A DNA stretch of 64,000 bases from Nematostella vectensis. Taxonomy: Eukaryota > Cnidaria > Anthozoa > Actiniaria > Edwardsiidae. Positions 1-11,141 of the stretch are shown here, piece after piece (within the stretch, counting starts at the first letter, position 1; every line of letters starts with the position of its first letter). The DNA lies in NCBI RefSeq assembly GCF_932526225.1, contig NC_064038.1, positions 8,865,070 through 8,929,069 of the forward strand, written 5' to 3'. The notes beneath the pieces were generated by a model, which worked only from the letters and a program-made list of their open reading frames with translations, did no database searches and was not told the DNA's origin. The translations under genes were made by a program, and so were the position numbers.

Positions 1-432
1 TGTACAAAGAGGACAGATTTGTTTGATAAATAAACGAGCCATAAAAAAAACTTATAGCCTTAGCTTTGCGCTAGTTTTCTTAGCATTTGCCAAAATATGA
101 CAGTTCGCCGGTAAAATTCCGCCATTCCGCCACGCTGGTTTAACCGCGAGGTACTGGAACTAGTCTTGCGTTTTTCAAAACTAGAAGTCCCTCCAGGCTT
201 TAGCAATGGAGATTTTAACAAGGTTACCTTCGAAAGGATAAGTCTTTGTTTGTCTTTATTTAACACTTCTTTCATTTTAGTCTTCCTTTTTGTCAAGATA
301 AGCTTTAAAGTCAAGATAAGCTAAGAAAGTCAAGATAAAGTAAACTATGTTTCAAAGACCCTTAAAGCTTATTAGACATCCTACCACAGGAAGCCCCTAA
401 AGTAACCTAATTTGTTCTTAAATTTCTGTCAG

Positions 433-3400
433 ATCTGCTCAGCCGTCCCCGGTATGATTGACACCTTACAAATCAAGCCCCTCCCACCGCGTCGTCAGCA
501 GCAGGAAAAAGACAACAGAGCTGTCATTCATCCCTATATGTACTACGTGATTGGTGGACTTGGTGGGATTGTCCTACTGACTCTACTAGTGGGGCTTATA
601 CTGCACATGTGAGTGGTTACCCTGTGGTATTTAGTTTGTCTATGGTACATTGCTTTATTATACAGCTTCGATGTTGATTGGTACATCCCCGTATTTGGCC
701 CACTAGAAACAACGCAACACTTTGTAATAAAAATGGTAAAACTAAAAAGACTTCAAACTAGCTGTAGAAAAAACTAGATGGTCTGCGTAGGCTAACGCCC
801 GAAACGTCAGCGCTACTACTCTGTTTCACAGAGGCGTTTAACACACCTTTACAACCTTGTGTTGATTTACACTTTGTAATAAAAAAAATCTTCCTCAAAA
901 CACTTTATATCTTATTGACCACGTTTGCTTGGGCCGTACGAGAACTCATAAAACCTCGACTTTTTCCATCTTTTTTGGACCGCGAGCTTTGCTCATGGGA
1001 TGTAAAATAATAAAAAAAACATCTGGTTTATTCTTTTAAATGCATATCCTTTTTGGTGTTAATAGATAGTAATAGAAATAGTAATATAGTTTATAAAAGC
1101 CTTTTGCAGTGTGACTGAATTACAACTAAGTGGTTGAAATCTTACATTAACGAATTTAGAGAAGCGATCTGTATTTACAGGAACAGGGTGAGACTCCCTT
1201 CAAGACCTAAGGCACATGCTGTGTTTTGAATCAATAATTCTGTCATGAATCAGGGCATAAACCGGACTACTAGGCTTAATTCATTAACGAATTTCTTGGT
1301 CTTATCCACACGTCTGTCTTCTAAAGTCATGATGTTGGCTCATGCTAGGGCGTCGTGAAACTTCATTCCAGGCCAGATCCAATTCAACCCCTCGTTTACC
1401 TTTAACACGGCATGCATGCAGATACGCAGTCCACTACTTGTTTTGCACATGCTTTGTTTCATAAGTCAGAGGGCCCGAGATCCCTCGTTTTCGCGGATAG
1501 GACGCTTAGCCGGAGGTCTCGTATCTCACCTTACAGTATTGGTCGGGGGCAAATATAATACTGAACCTCTCCCCCACCCCCCTAGATAAAAATTTCTAGG
1601 TACGACCATGGAAGCGCATTTGCTCATACCAACAATGTCGACTTGCGCTATACAAATACTTACTTTAGTTTTGTTCAAAAATTACATTACTTCTTTCAGG
1701 CGGAAGGCTCGCAAGGAACGCGAGCTCAAAGCCCTCTTCCTGCACGACGAACTGCTGGAGTCGCGTACAAGTTACACTGACGCCATGTTCCGCCATCACC
1801 AAGGGGGGGAAGGCGAGGCGCATAACCCTGTGTACGGCATACATGAAGACGAGATCGACTCTACGATTGTCATGAGTGACAACCCTCTGTACGCTAGACC
1901 GGACGAGCCAGAACCGGACGTTGAATCGGATACCGGGTTCTCCAACCCCATGTACAGGTATAGAGAGGTGTGGGTGGGGGTGTGGGGGGAGGGGTGGTGG
2001 TGTGTGTGTGTGGGGGGGGGGAGGGGGATGTGTGGGTGGGGGTGTGGGGGGAGGGGTGGGATGGGGGTGTGTGGGGGGGAGGGGTGTGTGGGGGGAGTGT
2101 CAGGGAGGGGGGGCGGTGTAATCATGGGCAGAGAGTCTTTGTCACTGGCATCATAGCTGCAAAATCTCAAGTATCATCCCCCGTGTTCCAATAGCGTTTT
2201 CATTTAGTCTCTCTACCAGAGACGGCTCCATGATGAACTGAGGACAAGTGTCATTTTGTTTAAAGCGCCATTGTCACCAGTCTACTTTTTCAATTCAATT
2301 ATTTTGTTTAGCACCTTTTCATCTCTGACTCGGGCGTTGCTCCAAATACATTCATATTTAAAAAAAGAAAAAGAAAAACAATTAATTTGCCATTCATATT
2401 CCTATTCACAATATATTCTTCATCATCGTACTTTGTAGTATGTATGTATGTATGAGGGCCAACGGAAACCACAACCGACAAGAGACAGAAGAATCCGCGC
2501 TATTAAACGACCAACCGCTCTAAATCAGCAGTTGACACACTCGAGGTGTGTCGAGGTTTCCGTTAAAAATATTTTTTTCGGTCGTAATCGACCGAAAGTA
2601 ATTAGGTAAATAAAGTATCAAACTTTATTTTTAGATCGTTATTTCGAGATTTTAGTACATTATGTGACTTCCAATATTAAATCAAAACAATAACAAAGGA
2701 GTGGCTGACAAGGGCACTTGTCACACACGTAGTCACCTCGGCATTGCATCAATATTTTGATCTATTAATCTAATTTCTGCACTCACCAGATCTTTCAAGG
2801 TTAAAGACGGCAAAGACGATGACTATCGAGAGCCTGAGATAGGAGTGGAATGTGCGAATGGGCTGTTTTCTGGTGTAAATATAGCAGTGAGCGGCGCTAC
2901 TGGATCACCGTCCGCATCAAGAAAAGGCAAAGGTCAACTAAAAGGTAAGAAAAAGAAGAAAGCTCAAAAGCGCAATAAACAGAACCACAAGGAGGAGGAA
3001 GAAGATCTGGATGTAGCCTTCGTGAACCCGATGTTCAAAAACCGAGCGAAAATCACAGAAACTGAGCCCTCTCCGATTACACCCGAAGACGAATCGATGG
3101 CATCAACAGGTGAGATAAGCTCGGAAGAAGGTCGCGTAAACCCCTTGTTTGAGCCCGACCGCTCTCCGAATGGATCCGAAGATGATCTTCCCACAATCCC
3201 CAACATTCCATCGACAGATGAAGGGCAGGTGAATCCCTTGTATGAATCCGAACCATCTCCGCCCAGCTCCGAAGAAGATTGCGGAGAAGGATCCAACAAA
3301 GCCGAGGAAAACCTTTATGCGACCCCTAAAGAAGAGCCCCTATACTCTGTCCCAACGAAAACAGAAAAACCGAAGGTTGATCACCCCATCTACGACTCGC

Positions 3401-3555
3401 CTAAACGATCCGACGGAATATCGATCTCCGACAGAGAGGATAACGAAGACTCAGTCGAGCCTTTGCCGATGGATATTGTCAGTGCTTTCTCGTTTGACCC
3501 ATCGCCTCGTCCACGGCAGGTCTTGGAAGATAGACCAGGGCAGAGCGACTGTTAG
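433..3555 (+). CDS. Single-pass membrane protein with NPxY/YxxP-rich cytoplasmic tail (3' part of gene)
   Basis: Three exons join in frame: 433-608, 1700-1957 and 2790-3555 (stop TAG 3553-3555), 399 residues in the window. Acceptors are TTCTGTCAG, TTCTTTCAG and CTCACCAG; donors are GTGAGT (609) and GTATAG (1958); both introns are phase 2. The first exon gives a short proline/arginine-rich outer stub, then a strong hydrophobic helix (about residues 37-58) with a glycine-rich start, then a basic stop-transfer stretch (RRKARKER). The rest is an acidic, low-complexity tail. It holds NPVY (1824), NPLY (1881), NPMY (1944), NPMF (3025), NPLF (3139) and NPLY (3232), then YATP (3315), YSVP (3343) and YDSP (3391), plus a lysine-rich block near 2925-2990. 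NPxY motifs bind PTB-domain and endocytic adaptors; phosphorylated YxxP motifs bind Crk/Nck-type SH2 domains. The ectodomain lies left of the window, so the receptor family cannot be named. No AATAAA is obvious just downstream. Confidence 0.75.
765..890 (+). repeat. Dispersed repeat family E
   Basis: Counterpart of 59975-60110: CTAGATGGTCTGCGTAGGCT, CGAAACGTCAGCGCTACTAC and TCACAGAGGCGTTTAACA. In the first visible intron of the membrane-protein gene. Confidence 0.6.
1968..2115 (+). repeat. G-rich GGGTGTGGGGGGAGG tract in intron
   Basis: Simple repeat of TGTGGGGGGGAGGGG-like units just after the donor at 1958. Open frames on both strands here are artefacts of composition; the plus strand could form G-quadruplexes. 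Confidence 0.7.
2261..2604. mobile_element. TA-flanked MITE (family A), 3' end damaged
   Basis: Starts TA-AAGCGCCATTGTCACCAGT, the same terminus as the elements at 19459 and 60220. The interior shares GGAAACC..CAACCG..AAGA, CCGCTCTAAAT and CCGTTAAAAAT with them. The right terminus is missing: the element runs into another repeat at about 2605. It lies in the last intron of the membrane-protein gene. Confidence 0.6.
2605..2745 (+). repeat. Dispersed repeat family B, partial copy
   Basis: Shares AATAAAGTATCAAACTTT, a following T-rich block and a GTGGCTGACAAG-like end with the copies at 4518-4750 and, inverted, 10325-10562. Probably an inverted-repeat DNA element; the boundaries are approximate. 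Confidence 0.5.
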
Positions 3556-3796
3556 GACAGGATAGCTGGACAGGAAACCGGACAGGACAAGGACATGATG
3601 TACGAGCTTATAATCCTGATTTTTCTATACTCAGATTTTGATTTTGTAAATTGTTAATTAGCACAGTCCGAAGCTTTCCATCCAAGTATCGCATCGTTTT
3701 CACTGAGGGCCTTTTAAAAAGCGTGTGGAAGCTTAGAATGTACGCTTCAATTTAAATCTATAGACTATAGGATCCCGACTAGCGTTTTTTTTTTAT

Positions 3797-3964
3797 ATTG
3801 AAATATCTGATCAATTTTGATATATGATGATACATATATTCTATCAATTGATATTGCAGGATAGATTGAATATCATATCATATCATTGAAATATCTGATC
3901 AATTTTGATATATGATGATACATATATTCTATCCATTGATATTGCAGGATAGATTGAATATCAT
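3797..3964. repeat. Two-copy tandem duplication, 88-bp period
   Basis: ATTGAAATATCTGATC starts at 3797 and again at 3885. The copies are almost identical (one base differs in TCTATC(A/C)ATTG); the second stops at about 3964. The unit is AT-rich with internal TATCATATCA runs. Confidence 0.85.
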
Positions 3965-4517
3965 AGTGATTTAGATGTACTTCACTCGTGTAAAACTTAT
4001 CAGCATTGGTTATTTTTTTTGCGACACTAAATATTCGTCACTCAAGATTGGCTCCAGAATCTTTAGGCTTTGTGTCATTTTTTCTATGCGCTATTGGAAA
4101 TCAAATATGCCGCCATTTGACTCGCCTGCACAAAGTAGGTACGAACCTGTATTTTTAAATAGTTTATAAGTTTGTAAGCAAGCAGCTTTTATAAGTTTTT
4201 AAGCAAACCTTTTATCCACAAGCAAGATTTGATCTCAAAATCGACAGTGATTGTGGGATTTTTATTTAATATAATTTTGAGGATGATCTTGAACTGGGAT
4301 ATTGTAATTATAACAATTCTATATATGTATTTGGATGGAATTTTTATTGAAAAAGAAAATGTTAATGTAAGGAATTTACAAAATTATTAAGATGTATATA
4401 ACAAATGCTTGTTTTTCAATTTGCTTTTATGAGAAAAATTATGCAATAGCACTCTTTAGCGTAAAGGTTCTTTTTAAAGGTCGCGTCCTTCAAGCTTTTG
4501 TCGTTATCCCTGCTTAA

Positions 4518-4750
4518 ACAACCTCTTTCAGCCGCCATTTTGTCATCCTAGCAAAATACCAAGTGTGAAAAAGCATCCATTTCCATCGGCTGATTTAGCG
4601 AAGCCAATGCGATTTCTTTCATTGATTCTGATCAATAAAGTATTAAACTTTGTTTTTTAGATAGTGATTTCGTGATTTCGGCACATTTGAGCCTTCAAAT
4701 TGAATGTAAACAATAGAAAACGTGTGGCTGTAAAGAGCTCTTTAAACTTG
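4518..4750 (+). repeat. Dispersed repeat family B
   Basis: Runs from CAGCCGCCATTTTGTCATCC through CATTTCCATCGGCTGATTT to GTGGCTGTAAAGAGCTCTTT. The same sequence occurs inverted at 10325-10562 and partly at 2605-2745. No coding capacity. Confidence 0.65.
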
Positions 4751-5266
4751 GGATCGAGCGTTTGTAAACTTGACCAGGCGCATGCATCTCTTAGATAATC
4801 GATAAAAAGTCAAAGACGATACGGTCTTCTATCATTACTACTTATTCGTATTGCTACTGACCAATAAACGATATGAATGGAATAACTGAATAAAGCATAT
4901 CAAATTAACCCCTGTGTTGTTGTTGTTTTTGTTTTTTTTCTAGACTTTACCCGTATTTTAGGCTACTTTGCTTGTTGGGCTCGCCAGCGAAATGATCCTT
5001 TAGACTACTATTGAAAGAAGGCCAATAATGCTGTACTTTTTTATGCTCGCGTACAGTATCGAGCTACACAACAAATATACGCTAATAAAATATCATAATT
5101 TTATCGTGGATGAGTCGATGTCGTGGAGGTTTATTTTGTAATTTTCTGTCAAATAAATTGTTGTATTTTCAAGTGTAAAGGAAAGCAAACCAGTGTCTTA
5201 TCGACATTTCTGAATGTGCCAAAACCGGGTACTCCACAAGGATCTTTACTATAATCACATTCGTAT

Positions 5267-8200
5267 CTACTTTGCCCAGGCTTGCTTAACACGCCTAAAA
5301 CGCTTGTTAAACCCGGTATAAATAAGCCACCACACGAGCTCAAAGACTTCAACAACAGTTAGAATACTGCATCCGAGCATGAGCCCAAGGATTCCCCCAA
5401 CTTCGCCAAACAGGCTCTCCACGCTAAGCACCGGGACTTCTTCTAGGTGTTCGTATTGCATTCCCACGTACGATATTTGCACTGCTGCGAGGTTTTCACT
5501 AAAAAAAATAGCAACGAATGAATTGGTAGATTACAGGCGGAATCTAGCCAGAATTTGCTGCGGGGACGTGTGCTTGGATATCATCAGTTGCAAAAACAGC
5601 GACGTAGCCAGGATTTTTAGCAGGAGGGGGCCCAAAAGACCATTACAAGACATTTTCTCCTGTATTTTACAGGCGCGCACACAGGGTGTTGCGCAGAGTG
5701 CGCGCGCACCCCTCGGTCAAAAAATGGGTTATTTCTTATGAAATACTATGCTTTTTCCATATGATACCTTTGACTGCGCACCCCCCCCCCCCCCTCCCGT
5801 TTTTTTTAGATAATGTATCATACATTTACTGTATTTTTGCCTGCTAGAAGGGGGGCTGAGCCTTCCCCCTGGGTACCCTCCTGAAAAAGGATTTGGCGGA
5901 CAAGGTGCAACGGCACGTGGCAAAGGCACGTGGCTATGAGAACGAGACTGCATTAACGGGGCCTCAGCTCCTCTCTTCCATCCTGCCTGCCTGCGCATTT
6001 GCGTGCAGCAGGTTTGCGCATGCTTTTCAAGTCTTTACCGCTGGGTCTCCAGGCTCATGTTGATCCTGAGAAAGGAGTTAGGAGCGGGAAAGGCGGAGGT
6101 TGATAGCTCGTATTGGAAGGACGTAGTTTCACATGGCGGACGACAGTTGCAAAGATCGGGATTCACGGAAGTGACTGGAGATAAAAATGGAGGTAAAATA
6201 AATGAAGTAACACCAAATTGAATACAAGAGGAAGCCCGATAAACGTTTTTGCTTAGATACAGAATTAAAGGTTAAAAAGTGATGACATAGACAGCTGTCC
6301 TTTTTTTATTTTGGGGTAGCTAAAAATAGTTTTGTTTTGGAAATCGCAAAGGCCGAAGCTCAATGGGATCAAGAATTCTCAGTAAGCAGATCCAGCTCCC
6401 CTCGTTCTTCGTGCGCCATAGGTTCCCCTAAGGTCGAAGTCGAAAATTTTCGAATAATCCCAAATGAGACACGTCTAGCAGCTAATCGAAAACGCCTTGA
6501 TATTTATTTATACTCACATAATTGGACGAAACAATCTTTATCCACCAGCGTGCACGTTCTTCGTTCACTGAACCCTAAGAAACATTTACAACATAACTCG
6601 AAATAGAATTTCGACAAGTATCAAATTAGCTATCTTAGATCTGTTTGTTGCCCAATCTGAGACGATTTCGAACACATTACAAGGCAAAGATGACTCAAAT
6701 CGATTGTTTCGTCTTTATTTTCCTGCATTTGCACGCCCTTAAGACAATCGTCTTTTGTGTAAAAAAGACTCGGTCGGTAGCGGATATAGGGGGAGGGTTT
6801 AGGGGGTTTAACCCCTCCCCCCCCAGTTTGGGCTGTCAGAAAGCCAAATGTAACAAAAAACTCCCCCCCCCCTAAGAGAAAGGCTAGATCCGCCCCCTTC
6901 GATTCATTAATAACTCGAACTCTTGATAATTCAAATCCCAGATAACTAGAACCCTAGATAAGTAGAACCCCAGATAACTCGAATCCCAGATAACTCGAAC
7001 CACAAATAACTCGAATCCCAGAGAACTCAAACCCTAGATAACTCGAGCCCTAGACAACTAAAACCTAGTGTATTGGGGTGTTTTTATTAACGGAGCGTCG
7101 CTGTGCTTCCCTTTCTGACCTGGAAAGCCCAGAAACTTGCAGCCACAGTTCTCCACCAATAGTGTGTTGAAGCAGTCATCCAGACAGCCATTGACGGTGT
7201 ATGTCGAGTAACTTGTCAACTTACGCCTCGTGCAGTTCGTCTTGTAAGGGGACTGGAGGAAGGTTGTCTTTTGTAGAATAAATAGGGTCAGGACTTGTGA
7301 TTAAACTTTAAATTTCACAGGTCCGTAGCAGGGTGGGTCACTGGGGGCACGCCTACCCCCCATCCCCACCCCCAATATTTTTTAAACATATAAGCAAATG
7401 ACCTGTATGGGCGTGGCTGTGTCCCTCCCATATTTTCTTAAAGCTTCTGTATCGTGTCCTCCAATAATTCGAGGCCTGCTACGGCTATGTTTTATTGAGA
7501 TTACACGAATACTTCTACAAAGCGGCCACCCTCTAGAAGCGGCCTCTTCCCGAGTCCAAGCATTGTTTGTACCTGGATATTTCGAGAATTTTTCAACTAA
7601 TTTCTCGTCATCAAATTTTGATGAAAACAATAACAACGATTTGGCTGACCTGTCATCTTTAATAACCTTACCTGAATTTGTCTGAGTTCAACAAAAGCCA
7701 TGTATCCAGGGGATATACGCACGCCGCCATGGAATCCCTGATATGTCCCTTGGTCATGAACAATTACTCGGAACCCCTCAGTCAGAGAATGTCCATATGT
7801 AATTTCCTTGGAATTAGCATTAAGCACCAACAGGAGAGTCCCAGTTTGAAAAAATGATTTTAGTAATGATTCTTTTTTGTCTCCCACGAAATTATTAAAG
7901 GAGAAACACCTCCCAATGTTGTTAACTTGTTCGGTAAAAAGCTTCATGTTGCAAGGGTACAGTCCGTATCTACATAGCACTATCGTCTCCTTGAAACTCG
8001 CGCTGTAAGCCTTGATAAATTGTTCTGGAACATTAGACCAGCTTTTTGTGTATAGCGATCTCAAGGTTGTTACGTTGACTCCGCAGTTCAGATTATGGGC
8101 CGGAAAAATAGGCACACCGGCGCAGAGAAGGAATTCCCCACACGTGAGATTAAACCGCCGTCTGAGCTCTTTGGTTTCGTTGCAAATTGTTAGGTTTAAT

Positions 8201-8550
8201 CCAAGTTTTTCATAATCAGGGTGGGAATCCGGAAGGTGGAGCTTTCTCTTCATAAAAATGTTCGTTGGACATACGGTGATTGCAGGAAATCTAAGTGCGC
8301 CACTCTCTGGAAACTTTACGCTTAAAAGTGTGGTATGTGGGTAACTGTTAAAGCGCAGACTGGTATAAACAAGACTCTTACACGTATAGCCTGTGACGGT
8401 AAACAGAAGAGACACCCACAGCAGTCTACTCAGTCGGTTTTCTGAGTTGTAGATCCGGTGCACTCCATGTAATGTTGTGTTGCAGCAAAACGTTTGCAAG
8501 ATGGTACTCCCGACACTTTCATTCTCGGGGTTGGTGCTCGCATCAGGCAT
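5267..8550 (-). CDS. DEG/ENaC/ASIC-family sodium channel subunit
   Basis: Five exons on the minus strand: 8550-7672, 7252-7120, 6574-6518, 6174-6039 and 5498-5267 (stop TAG). All junctions are GT..AG and the phases agree (0, 1, 1, 2), giving 478 residues, a usual length for the family. Landmarks: the His-Gly gating pair (LHGVHRIY, about residue 28); TM1 at about 42-62; the post-TM1 motif FPAITVCP; a Cys-rich extracellular domain with SPYKTNC, CLDDC and ENCGCKF in exon 2, RTCTLVDKDC in the 57-nt exon 3 and CNCRPPCETTSFQYELS in exon 4; then GEVGGILGLMLGCS and TM2. GCS fits the G-x-S selectivity filter. Family members are trimeric, mostly Na+-permeable channels opened by peptides, protons or force; the ligand cannot be told from sequence. 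The start chosen is the ATG at 8550. Exons 2-4 are short and easy to miss. Confidence 0.9.
5668..5800 (+). repeat. Dispersed GC-rich repeat family D (GCGCAGAGTGCGCGCGCACC)
   Basis: Lies in the last intron of the channel gene. Runs from GCAGAGTGCGCGC through TCCATATGATACCT to GCGCACCCCCCC. Related copies are at 59565-59715 (same strand) and 18870-19012 (inverted). The shared core CCATATGATACCT..TG(A/G)CTGCGCACC identifies the family. Confidence 0.65.
6905..7070. repeat. Short tandem repeat, AACCCTAGATAACTCG-like unit
   Basis: About ten degenerate copies of a 16-18-bp unit built on CCCAGATAACTCGAA, in intron 2 of the DEG/ENaC gene. Confidence 0.75.
7321..7440 (+). repeat. Dispersed repeat family C (GGxCCGTAGCAGGGxGGGxCA)
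   Basis: GTCCGTAGCAGGGTGGGTCA, a C-run, CCAATATTTTT, then AAGCAAATGACC and GGGCGTGGCTGTG. Related copies sit near 13998, 23640, 34635, 36246 and 42340. No ORF; a short non-autonomous element is likely. This copy lies in intron 1 of the channel gene. Confidence 0.6.
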
Positions 8551-9084
8551 ATTCTTGTTTAATCGGCTCGGTTTAGATCAAAATTCAGAACTTTGTAAAT
8601 TTATCTCAAAAGCAATTGTTTTAATAAGGAGAGATTTTTCTACGTCACATAGTCATAATCATTCGAATTGTCTACTACTCTCTTCTGTAATATAGACAGA
8701 TGGACTCTGTCAAGTATAGAAAATAAAGTTATCTGATTATATTAGAGAAGCCGGTCCAGAGGTGCACATTGTAAACAGTGGATTTTGGGCATTGTTATTT
8801 ACGTCATTTGGTCTATTTTCACTCGATAATAAAATAAAGCAAAATGTAGATGTGAAAATAAAAAAAGGTCTTTTTTTCCATTTTTGGAACCTTATATCCA
8901 CACACGGTTTCAAAATGTATAGATTTCTACTTGAAAATGATTAAAATATATGAGAGGTTTTGTAAATATCAATAAACAAAGGTAGTGCCAGCTGGGAATG
9001 GGCATAGACCACGAGATATTAAATGTAAACACGCTCTAAACATAGCAAAACATGAAATATTAGATAAACTAGTTACGCCATACT

Positions 9085-9290
9085 AGCTACGCCATATTGA
9101 AAATTACCCAGAATACCCTGGGGACGAGGTCGGGAAGAAATGTGACATGTAAAATTTGGAAAAAAACAAACTCGTCCCCAGAGATTTCTGGGTAATTTTC
9201 AATATGGCGTCTAGCTACGCCATATTGAAAATTACCCAGAATACCCTGGGGACGAGGTAGGGAAGAAATGTGACATGGGCTATGACGAAT
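9085..9290. mobile_element. Foldback MITE with an extra half copy
   Basis: CGCCATATTGAAAATTACCC at 9091 is followed by AGAATACCCTGGGGACGAGG. The same sequence comes back inverted at about 9170-9207 (CTCGTCCCCAG..CTGGGTAATTTTCAATATGG) and then direct again at 9217-9262. The first pair folds into a hairpin; the third copy suggests a second, overlapping insertion or an unequal duplication. Confidence 0.7.
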
Positions 9291-10324
9291 AGTAGGGTGG
9301 GGCTGGGCGAAAGGGGGGGGAGGATGGAAATTGTGTACTTGATAGTTTACAATTTTTCCAGTTTGCAATTTCTACTATAAAAACAAGCAGCGGCTTCGGA
9401 TAAAGCAGTTCGCCCCACGCCATATTTTGTGCTCCACGATGGAGAGCGGGAAGAAGAAGTCCAACATATCTTGGGAGTCCGCCTAATGCGGGAGTTTTAA
9501 AGGTATGCACATCCATTATATTCGACCGCCTAGAAATACAAAAAAAAATTGACTTTATCTAGATAGGGGACACCGTGCAATCAACGAAGGCCAATGTATG
9601 GCTAAAATATTTTAGTGTCGTTCAATAAACCATTTGGCAGCAATAAATCAAGATAATTGGTCAATTTTCCATGACTACACGCTACTTATAGATAAAAAAT
9701 GGATTTCAGACACTGTCTGGACACGAAGGCTGTAAAAAATATATCCCTAGTTAGCGATGTTTGGTATGAACATTCTTGTTAAGTACAATTCACTTTTAAC
9801 ATCAAGCAAGGAACAATCTCTCTAAGTATGCCAATTTTCGTAACCATTCCCTATACACTTAATAAATATTGTTTAGAGGCATCTTGCAACTTTTCAAAAC
9901 TTTCAACCATTGAGCTGTTTATAAACACGAATACAAATAATAAGCCGCCTATGACCAGTTTTTTACTTTCGTTGGCTTTAAAGTACATCATGGGTGAGGT
10001 TTGCTTGTACCTTAGCGACACAGGGTGGCCACTTGGTTTTACCTAAATACAATTCTCACTTTTCTATTCTCGCAAACACATCTTAATACTCTTTTGGACG
10101 ATTTCTTTTATTTTACATAATTATTTCCCCCTGAGATTTAAGCTCCGTTGATCAGACTTGCGTGAAGAGTGCTACAAATGAGATAAACAAATGATATATT
10201 CATTTCAGTAGCGGCTTACAGTAATCTGCTTCAAACAATCCCTTTAATTCAATATATCCTAAAGTACAAACGGCGCAATTCTTCTCCTTATGTTTTAAAT
10301 AATGAGGTCAAGTTATATATATTT

Positions 10325-10562
10325 TTAAAGAGCTCTTTCCAGCCACACCTTTGTAATTGTTTTGTTTTAATATTGGATGGCACATAATTGCTGAAAACTC
10401 GAAATAACCATCTAAAAAACAAAGTTTAATGCTATATTAACCAAATTCTATAGAAAATATCGCATTGGCCTCCCAAAATCAGCCGATGGAAATGAATGCT
10501 TTTTAACACTTAGTACTTTTGCTAGGATGGCAAAATGGTGGCTGACTGAGGCTGTTGAATTA
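10325..10562 (-). repeat. Dispersed repeat family B, inverted copy
   Basis: Reverse complement of the 4518-4750 repeat: AAAGAGCTCTTTCCAGCCAC, then AAAACAAAGTTTAATGC, then CAGCCGATGGAAATGAATGC and CTAGGATGGCAAAATGGTGG. Confidence 0.65.
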
Positions 10563-10903
10563 GTTCAGATTGTTACATATCTAAAACAGCAATGTCGTGC
10601 AAGAAGGATTAACGGATGCGACGCCACATCGACGTGTATGTTTTGGGTGTTGATTTCTTCTCCCAAAGCAACCAATAAAAGCCACCAAATACAACACAAC
10701 ACATTTCAAGGCGTGGATACTCGGTCCGATACCAGACTGCTCTCGAACACTGCATGAGCATAGAGGATCATGGGAAGGACAGGGCGGACAGTGGTCCGTC
10801 CTAGAAGCACCGCGCAAATCCAAGGACGCTGCCACAACCTGATACGTTCAATAAACAAGGCACGTATTTAAGTAGAAAGAGGGCATTTCTGTCTTTTAGA
10901 TGG

Positions 10904-11110
10904 TCACCATTCGGCCTCCCCCGTCGCTCGCTGAAACACGTAGTCTTTTCCCTTGAGGTTCATAATGCCATCCTTTAAGTGGAACTTCCATTTGTTACGG
11001 CTCCTGGCGATCTGGAACAAACAGAGCGAGACGCATCAATAAAGGAACTAGTTTAGACCTGGCTTTTTGTACCTTGCCATTCTAGTGAATAGAGAACAGT
11101 GTGCTTGTGT

Positions 11111-11141
<31 letters not shown>

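Larger units (their letters stand above)
3556..5266. other. Intergenic region between membrane-protein gene and DEG/ENaC gene
   Basis: No convincing exon on either strand. It holds the 88-bp tandem duplication at 3797-3964, a family B repeat at 4518-4750 and AT-rich single-copy sequence. The two flanking genes converge here, so both 3' UTRs should lie in this stretch. Confidence 0.5.
8551..10903. other. Intergenic region upstream of DEG/ENaC gene and downstream of GTF2A1
   Basis: No exon found. Holds the inverted-repeat cluster at 9085-9290 and the family B copy at 10325-10562. The channel promoter should lie just right of 8550; no clear TATA box was identified. GTF2A1 ends at 10904 on the right. 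Confidence 0.5.

Noticed and set aside
1608-1699. In-frame ATG and 30 codons before the tail exon
   Set aside because: A clear acceptor (TTCTTTCAG, 1699) lies inside and the phase fits the upstream TM exon, so this part is intron.
3242-3565. 107-codon ORF overlapping the receptor tail
   Set aside because: Alternative frame of the tail exon with no motif or conservation signal.
6900-7070. Possible tRNA B-box sequences (TTCGAATCCC)
   Set aside because: They belong to the AACTCGAATCCCAGAT tandem repeat; no A box or cloverleaf.
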